Both the position numbers and the translations under genes were made by a program. Below are positions 57,101-64,000 of a DNA stretch of 64,000 bases, piece by piece. The DNA is from Dastarcus helophoroides. Taxonomy: Eukaryota; Arthropoda; Insecta; Coleoptera; Bothrideridae. The stretch covers positions 12,755,764-12,819,763 of the forward strand of contig CM053337.1 in the NCBI GenBank assembly GCA_028583605.1. Direction: 5' to 3'. Within the stretch, counting starts at the first letter, position 1. Every line of letters begins with the position of its first letter. The notes beneath the pieces are model-generated. The model ran no database searches, was not told where the DNA came from, and saw only the letters and a program-made list of their open reading frames with translations.

Positions 57101-58470
57101 AACAAAAAAAAAAGATCGGAAGTTTTATAAAAATAATATTAAAATTTTAATAAGGCCTAAATTCACATAAAAACTCAAAGCTTCGAGAAAAGTCAGAATT
57201 TGGGAAAAAGATCGAAGTTTTCAATAAAAAAGGTTGAAGTTTTCAGCAAAAAAAGATCGAAGTTTTCAACAAAAAAAGATCGAAGTTTTCAACAAAAAAA
57301 GATCGAAGTTTTCAACAACAAAAAGATTGAAGTTTTCAACAAAAAAAAGATCGGAAGTTTTATAAAAATAATAATTTTCAAAAAAGTCAACATTTTAAAA
57401 AAATTCAAATTTTCTAAAATACAAAATTAAACAAGTCGACTTTATCAAAAATCAGTTAAATTTACAAAAAGGTCGAAGTCGAAATTTCGACGAAAAGTCG
57501 AAATTATCAAGAAATAGTCGAACTTTTCATTTACAATAAAAAATTTTAAAAAAGTTGAGATTTTCAAAAACGTAAAATTGTTTAAGGGTTGAAATTACAA
57601 AAGGTTAAATTTTCGAGAGAAAACGGAATTTTGAAAAAAATATGATTGATTTTAGAGGTGTTTTGGAAAAGGTCAAAATTCTCAAAAAAAAGTCGAAAGG
57701 TTCAGGAAAAAAAAATCAAAATATTTAAAAAAGTTGGCAATTTACAAAAAAATTCAGTATATTCTGCAAAAAGTTGAATTCTTATAAAAAGTCATTTTTT
57801 TTTAGAATAAGTTAAAATTTCGAAAAAATTGAAATTAAAGAAGTTGAATTTTCGAAAAGTCGAGATTTAAAAAAACTTGAAGAGTTCACAAAAAGATCGA
57901 GATCTCGAAATAAAATTCGAAATGAATTAGAATTTTAAGGGTAAACATTTTGATTAAGCCGAAATTTACAAGAAACTCCAAACTTCGAGAAAAGTCTGAA
58001 TTTTGGAAAAAGATCGAAATTTTCAACAACAACAAAAATTTCGATTTTCATAAGGTCAACATTTTGAAAAAGTTCACATGTTCTAAGATACAAAATTAAA
58101 CGCAAGTTGACGTTCAAAAATAAATCAAATTTGTAAGAAGGTAGAAATCGAAATTTCAAGGGAAAGTGAAAATTTCGAGGAAAAGTCGAAATTTCAAGGC
58201 AAGGTCGAAATTTTGAGAAAAAGTCGAAATTTTGGGGCAAAGTCGAAATTTTGAGAAAAAGTCTAAATTTCCAGGAAAAAACGAAATTTCAAGGAAAAAT
58301 CGAAATTTCGAGGAAAAGTCGACATTTTCCAAAAATGATTAACAGTAGCAATTATAATAAAAATTTCTAGAAAAGTCGTAACTTTCAAAAATGTAAAATT
58401 TTGAGGAAAGTGTGAAATTTTCAAAAAAGCGTCGACATTTTCAATTAAAATAAAAATTTTCAAAATGTCG
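54169..58470 (+). repeat. AT-rich GTCGAAATTTTCAAAAAA repeat domain
   Basis: 4.3 kb of short, diverged units of about 18-22 bp built on GTCGAAATTT and TTCAAAAAA. Longer duplications are layered on top, for example CGAATTTTTCAGAAAATTCG blocks at 55457, 55527 and 55922, and AAAAGATCGAAGTTTTCAAC blocks at 57000-57340. Frames of 60-100 codons on either strand are by-products. Confidence 0.9.
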
Positions 58471-61190
58471 AACTTGTTCGTAAAGGTTAAATTGCACTCT
58501 TTTGACAGACTTGGGGGAAGTAAATTGCACTTTAATGACGAAATTGAATTGCCTTCTTCTGTTAATGGGAAAAGTGGAATTGCACTCTGTTTAGAAAAGA
58601 AATGACATGCGAATCTCGTGAAGGTTAAATTGCACTCTTTTGACAGACTTGGAGAAGAGAAGTGAATTGCACTTTAATGGTGCAATTGAATCGCCTTCTT
58701 CTGTTAACAGAAGAAGTGGAATTGCACTTTTCTTAGAAAGGAAATGACATATGAATCTCGTAAATGTTAAATTGCACTCCTTTGACAGACTTGGAGAAGT
58801 GAATTGCACTTTAATGGCAAAATTGAATTGCCTTCTTCTGTTAATAGGAAAAGTGGAATTGCACTCTGTTTAGAAAAGAAATGACATGCGAATCTCGTGA
58901 AGGTTAAATTGCACTCTTTTGACAGACTTGGGCAAGAGAAGTGAATTGCACGTTAATGGTGCAATTGAATTGCCTTCTTTTGTTAACAGATGAAGTGGAA
59001 TTGCACTTTTCTTAGAAAGGAAATGACATATGAATCTCGTAAATGTTAAATTGCACTCCTTTGACAGACTTGGAGAAGTGAATTGCACTTTAATGGCAAA
59101 ATTGAATTGGCTTCTTCTATTAATGGGAAAAGTGGAATTGCACTCTGTTTAGAAAAGAAATGACATGTGAATCTCGTAAAGGTTAAATTGCACTCTTTTG
59201 ACAGACTTGGAAAAGTGAATTGCACTTTAATGGCAAAATTGAATTGTCTTCTTCTGTTAATGGGAAAAGTGGAATTGCACTCTGTTTAGAAAAGAAATGA
59301 CATGCGAATCTCGTGAAGGTTAAATTGCACACTTTTGACAGACTTGGAGAAGAGAAGTGAATTGCACTTTAATGGTGCAGTTGAATTGCCTTCTTTTGTT
59401 AACAGAATAAGTGGAATTGCACTTTTCTTAGAAAGGAAATGACATATGAATCTGGTAAATGTTAAATTGCACTCCTTTGACAGACTTGGAGAAGTGAATT
59501 GCACTTTAATGGCAAAATTGAATTGTCTTCTTCTGTTAATGGGAAAAGTGGAATTGCCATCTGTTTAGAAAAGAAATGACATGCGAATCTCGTGAAGGTT
59601 AAATTGCACTCTTTTGACAAACTTGGAGAAGAGAAGTGAATTGCACTTTAATGGTGCAGTTGAATTGCCTTCTTTTGTTAACAGAATAAGTGGAATTGCA
59701 CTTTTCTTAGAAAGGAAATGACATATGAATCTCGTAAATGTTAAATTGCACTCCTTTGACAGACTTGGAGAAGTGAATTGCACTTTAATGGCAAAATTGA
59801 ATTGTCTTCTTCTGTTAATGGGAAAAGTGGAATTGCACTCTGTTTAGAAAAGAAATGACATGCGAATCTCGTGAAGGTTAAATTGCACTCTTTTGACAAA
59901 CTTGGAGAAGAGAAGTGAATTGCACTTTAATGGCGCAATTGAATTACCTTCCTTTGTTAACAGAAGAAGTGGAATTGCACTTTTCTTAGAAAGGAAATGA
60001 CATATGAATCTCGTAAATGCTAAATTGCACTCCTTTGACAGACTTGGAGAAGTGAATTGCACTTTAATGGCAAAATTGAATTGTCTTCTTCTGTTAATGG
60101 GAAAAGTGGAATTGCACTCTGTTTAGAAAAGAAATGACATGCGAATCTCGTGGAGGTTAAATTGCACTATTTTGACAGACTTGGAGAAGTGAATTGCACT
60201 TAAATCACGAAATTGAATTGCCTTCTTCTGTTAACAGAAAAAGTGGAGTTGCTCTTTTCTTAGAAAGAAAATGACATGCGAATCTCGTAAATGTTAAATT
60301 GCACCCTGGAGAAGTGAATTGCACTTTAATGACGAAAATGAATTGCCTTTTTCTGTTAACAAGAGAAGTGGAATTGCACTTTTCTTAGAAAAGAAATGAC
60401 ATGTGAATCTCGCAAATGTAAAATTACACTCTTTTGACAGACTTGGAGAAGTGAATTGCACTTTAACGACGAAATTGAATTGCCTTCTTCTGTTAACAGG
60501 AGAAGTGGAGTTGCTCTTTTCTTAGAAAAGAAATGACATGCGAATCTCGTAAATGTTGAATTGCACTCTGGAGAAGTGAATTGCACTTTAATGACGAAAA
60601 TGAATTGCCTTTTTCTGTTAACAAGAGAAGTGGAATTGCACTTTAGAGAAGTCGAAAAGAAGTGGAATTGCACTTTTCTTAGAAAGGAAATGACATATGA
60701 ATCTCGTAAATGTTAAATTGCACTCTTTTGACAGACTTGGAAAAGTGAATTGCACTTTAATGGCTAAATTGAATTGCCTTCTTCTATTAATGGGAAAATT
60801 GGAATTGCACTCTGTTTAGAAAAGAAATGACATGCGAATCTCGTGGAGGTTAAATTGCACTATTTTGACAGACTTGGAGAACTGAATTGCACTTTGATGG
60901 CGCAATTGAATTGCCTTCTTTTGTTAACAGAAGAAGTGGAGTTGCACTTTTCTTAGAAAGGAAATGACATATGAATCTCGTAAATGCTAAATTGCACTCC
61001 TTTGACAGACTTGGAGAAGTGAATTGCACTTTAATGACAAAATTGAATTGTCTTCTTTCTGTGAATAGAAGAAATGAAATTGCACTTTTCTTAGAAAAGA
61101 AATAACATGCGAATCTCGTAAATGTTGAATTGCACTCTTTTGACAGACTTGGAAAAGTGAATTGCACTATATTGATCATTTATTGGGTTA
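58471..61190 (-). repeat. ~139-bp satellite with AATTGCACT subrepeats
   Basis: About 19 units carry GACAGACTTGGAGAAGTG, TGAATTGCACTTTAATGG, CTTCTTCTGTTAA, GTGGAATTGCACT, AAATGACATGCGAATCTCGT and TTAAATTGCACTC. Alternating variants give a 279-bp dimer (periodic 72-codon minus frames at 58591, 58870, 59286, 59565 and 59844). Each unit has about three AATTGCACT motifs, pointing to an ancestral subunit of about 46 bp. Confidence 0.95.
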
Positions 61191-61880
61191 AATTGAACAT
61201 CTTGACGAAGCGAAATGCACTTTAGTGATCATTTATTGAATTAGACTGCACACGTATTCTGATAAATTAAATGGGCTTGAATTGCACTTGCTTAAATATC
61301 ATCGCGGAAATTAATTTGATAAATATGGATAATTGACGTCTGATGAAGTGGCAGCTGTTACGATCACGAAAATTTCGTCGATATTCAAATGTGAAGCGTC
61401 CACAATTTCTTCAATAAAATCAAGATTTCACAAAGTGAGACTTAGAATTTCACTTAGTTCGCAGACGGCGAGAGATTTATATCGATGTCACTCGGTCGGA
61501 TTGTCCTCGGCTAATTTTATGTTTAGTTGGCAATACAAAAGCATTCTCTGCGCGACGACAAAAGGCCCAGCAATAAAAGTCTTGTCAAAGGTAGACACCG
61601 AAATGGCGCTCCATGCGAGTAAGACAAACGGAGGGGAAGTCGAAAAGTGCTTTAAATTCATCAGGTGCTCGGCTACGAAACACGATATTACAGGAACTTA
61701 TCGCAAGCGATTGAGAAAAAAAAGACGCTAAATATGCAAGCCGAAAATCTGAATTGGGAGCGGGCGGACTTTTATGCATTAATATAACAGTGGATTTTTT
61801 AAATTAAAAATTCCAGAGTCTAGCAACGGCATTTTTATTCAGAAAGTCAATTATTAATTAGATATAAGAACCTCAATCAA
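61191..61880. other. single-copy GC-richer block with a 132-codon frame
   Basis: After the satellite, composition changes sharply. A plus-strand frame at 61333-61731 (ending KRLRKKRR) is the longest non-repeat frame outside engrailed, but I recognise nothing in it and it has no visible gene context. A control element with chance open frame is equally likely. Confidence 0.25.
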
Positions 61881-61881
61881 C

Positions 61882-62045
61882 ATCGGACGAATTTTTATGC
61901 AAACAGTGGACGGATCTTTATGCAAACAATGGGTGGATTTTGATGCCAACAATGGACGGATTTTTATGCAAACAATGGGCGAATTTTTATGCAAACAATG
62001 GACGGATTTTTATGCAAACAATGGACGGTTTTTCTGCAAATAATC
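61882..62045 (+). repeat. 23-bp tandem repeat with FOX/SOX-like motifs
   Basis: Seven units of TTTTTATGCAAACAATGGAC type. Four exact ATGCAAACAATGG at 61920-61932, 61966-61978, 61989-62001 and 62012-62024, with single-base variants at about 61897 and 61942. The core combines a forkhead site (GCAAACA) and a SOX site (AACAATGG). Confidence 0.85.
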
Positions 62046-62364
62046 CAATTGACTTAAGACGAACGTTGATGCCAAAATTCCGACTACTTGTGGACGGATG
62101 AAATATAAAATCACAAAACTGTTGATGGACTTCGTTCTTTAAAAATCTGATTTGAACTTTCAACTCCTCGAGTTGGAAACTGTCAGAATTTAAAAAGCGC
62201 GTATCTTTTATCTTTGTTTTCAAAGTTGAAATTTCGTAAACAAAGTGCATCCTCCAAAATTCAAATTCAATCTTTGTTTTTGTGATGCGATTACGAATTA
62301 TACGATCAGTTTTTGCAGATTGATTCCAGGAGTTGTCAAGTTGCCTTAATCAGGAAACTGATTT
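62046..62364. other. single-copy DNA up to the assembly gap
   Basis: Mixed composition, no gene recognised. Confidence 0.4.
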
Positions 62365-62374
62365 NNNNNNNNNN
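62365..62374. other. assembly gap (10 N)
   Basis: Ten Ns mark a scaffold join; the true gap size is unknown. Confidence 1.
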
Positions 62375-64000
62375 GATTTAAAAAAAGGTCGCAATTTCGA
62401 GACAAAATTCGAAATGGTTTAGAATTTTAAGCAATGAAAATTTTAATAAGGTCTAAATTCACAAAAAAACTCAAAACCTCGAGAAAAGTCAGAATTTTAG
62501 AAAAAGATCGAAGTTTTCAATAAAAAAGGTTGAAGTTTTCAGCAAAAAAAGATCGAAGTTTTCAACAAAAAAAAAAGATCGAAGTTTTCGACAAAAAAAA
62601 GATCGAAGTTTTCAACAACAGAAAGATGGAAGTTCTCAACAAAAAAAAAAAAGATCGGAAGTTTTATAAAAATAATATTAAAATTTTAATAAGGCCTAAA
62701 TTCACATAAAAACTCAAAACTTCGAGAAAAGTCAGAATTTGGGAAAAAGATCGAAGTTTCCAACAAAAAAGATTGAAGTTTTCAGCAAAAAAAGATCGAA
62801 GTTTTGAACAATAAAAAGATCGAAGTTTTCAACAAAAAAAAGATCGGAAGTTTTATAAAAATAATAATTTTCAGAAAAGTCAACATTTTAAAAAAGTGCA
62901 AATTTTCTAAAATACAAAAATAAACAAGTCGACTTTATCAAAAATAAGTTAAATTTACAAAAAGATCGAAGTCGAAATTTCGATGAAAAGTCGAAATTAT
63001 CAAGAAAGAGTCGAACTTCTCATTTAGAATAAAAATTTTTAAAAAAGTTGAGATTTTCAAAAACGTAAAATTGTTTAAGGGTTGAAATTACAAAAGATTA
63101 AATTTTCGAGAGAAGACGGAATTTTGAAAAAATTATGATTGATTTTAGAGGTGTTTTGAAAAAAGTCAAAATTCTCAAAAAATGGTCGAAAGGTTCAGGA
63201 AAAAAAAATCAAAATATTTAAAAAAGTTGGCAATTTACAAAAAAATTCAGTATATTCTGCAAAAAGTCGAATTCTTATAAAAAGTCAATTTTTTTTAGAA
63301 TAAGTTAAAATTTCGAGGAAAACTGAAATTAAAGAAATTGAATTTTCAACAAGTTGAGATTTAAAAAAACTTGAAGAGTTCACAAAAAGATCGAGATCTC
63401 GAAATAAAATTCGAAATGAATTAGAATTTTAAGGGTGAAAGCCGAAATTTACAAAAAACTCCAAACTTCGAGAAAAGTCTGAATTTTGGAAAAAGATCGA
63501 AATTTTCAACAACAAAAATTTTGATTTTCAAAAGGTCAACATTTTGAAAAAGTTCACATGTTCTAAGATACAAAATTAAACGCAAGTTGACGTTCAAAAA
63601 TAAATCAAATTTGTAAGAAGGTAGAAGTCGAAATTTCAAGGAAAAGTGAAAATTTCGAGGAAAAGTCGAAATTTTAAGGCAAAGTCGAAATTTTGAGAAA
63701 AAGTCGAAATTTTGGGGCAAAGTCGAAATTTTGAGAAAAAGTCTAAATTTCCAGGAAAAAACGAAATTTCAAGGAAAAATCGAAATTTCGAGGAAAAGTC
63801 GACATTTTCCGAAAATGATTAACAGTAGCAATTATAATAAAAATTTCTAGAAAAGTCGTAACTTTCAAAAATGTAAAATTTTGAGGAAAGTGCGAAATTT
63901 TCAAAAAAGCGTCGACATTTTCAATTAAAATAAAAATTTTCGAAATTTCGAACTTGTTCGTAAAGGTTAAATTGCACTCTTTTGACAGACTTGGGGGAAG
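62375..64000 (+). repeat. second copy of 56838-58520
   Basis: From GATTTAAAAAAAGGTCGCAA at the gap to GACAGACTTGGGGGAAG at the window end, this follows 56838-58520 nearly base for base with small indels (1626 versus 1683 bp). It includes the junction from the GTCGAAATTT domain into the 139-bp satellite. Either a 5.5-kb tandem duplication or a duplicated haplotype joined at the gap. Confidence 0.93.

Noticed and set aside
58591..61179. Series of 72-109 codon minus-strand frames
   Set aside because: They recur with the 279-bp dimer of the satellite and show no independent coding signal.
61336..61380. CTGATGA followed by a GAAAA about 20 bases later, as a possible hammerhead
   Set aside because: Stem II has at most three pairs and no matching stem I could be drawn after the expected cleavage site.
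61333..61731. New 132-residue protein gene
   Set aside because: No recognisable domain, promoter, splice or poly(A) context was seen; kept only as an open frame in a single-copy block.

Overview
This is a 64 kb stretch of AT-rich insect nuclear DNA. It holds one gene that can be recognised with certainty: engrailed (en), on the minus strand. Two exons are visible. Exon 1 (53044-52408) carries the start, the EH1 repressor motif and the EH2 WPAWVY motif. Exon 2 (32590-32265) carries the whole homeodomain and EH5. They are joined by a 19,817-bp phase-1 intron with a good GTGAGT donor and CAG acceptor, giving a 320-residue protein. A TCAGTT initiator match lies 72 nt before the ATG. The 3' UTR has two Pumilio-type sites and poly(A) signals. 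The N-terminal MAFEDR, the LGSLC..VSQIG motif and the absence of the Arg-Ser insert typical of invected all favour engrailed. The order of insect is not determined by the sequence.

Most of the rest is repeat. From left to right: diverged arrays of about 135 bp and 300-400 bp (1-2180); a tRNA-like SINE head with a purine tail (2931-3180); an array of about 237-bp units (4180-7110) and its mirror-image array (8925-10640); a 231-bp x3 array and a 140-bp A-rich array (11652-14640); less repetitive DNA with several MITEs, a 161-bp x3 repeat ending in splice-donor-like sites, a perfect 20-bp hairpin and a huge pentanucleotide microsatellite (15-23 kb); then GC-richer single-copy islands separated by solo LTRs and a Harbinger-like MITE (23-31 kb). 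The engrailed intron holds a 0.4 kb tandem duplication, a pogo/Tigger-like MITE, a MITE > LTR element > ribozyme element nest, a ~245-bp array, an LTR with a nested retroposon, a hAT element with perfect 8-bp target duplication, and several more arrays. Upstream of the promoter lie AT-rich GTCGAAATTT arrays, a ~139-bp satellite, a 23-bp array of FOX/SOX-like motifs, and an assembly gap followed by a second copy of about 1.65 kb already seen upstream.

The most unusual content is a set of short mobile elements carrying hammerhead-ribozyme motifs. One (25210-25170, minus) has a complete consensus core. A second family (43.1 and 44.25 kb, decayed copy at 21.27 kb) and a third, widespread family (19.2, 32.75, 36.27, 42.9, 52.1, 54.15 kb) share the layout. 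In all families the short stem III is a palindromic hexamer (AUCGAU, ACUAGU, ACCGGU, ACGCGU), which would suit dimeric ribozymes. One third-family copy is a clean insertion with an 8-bp target duplication and starts at the ribozyme motif. These copies lie both inside and downstream of engrailed.
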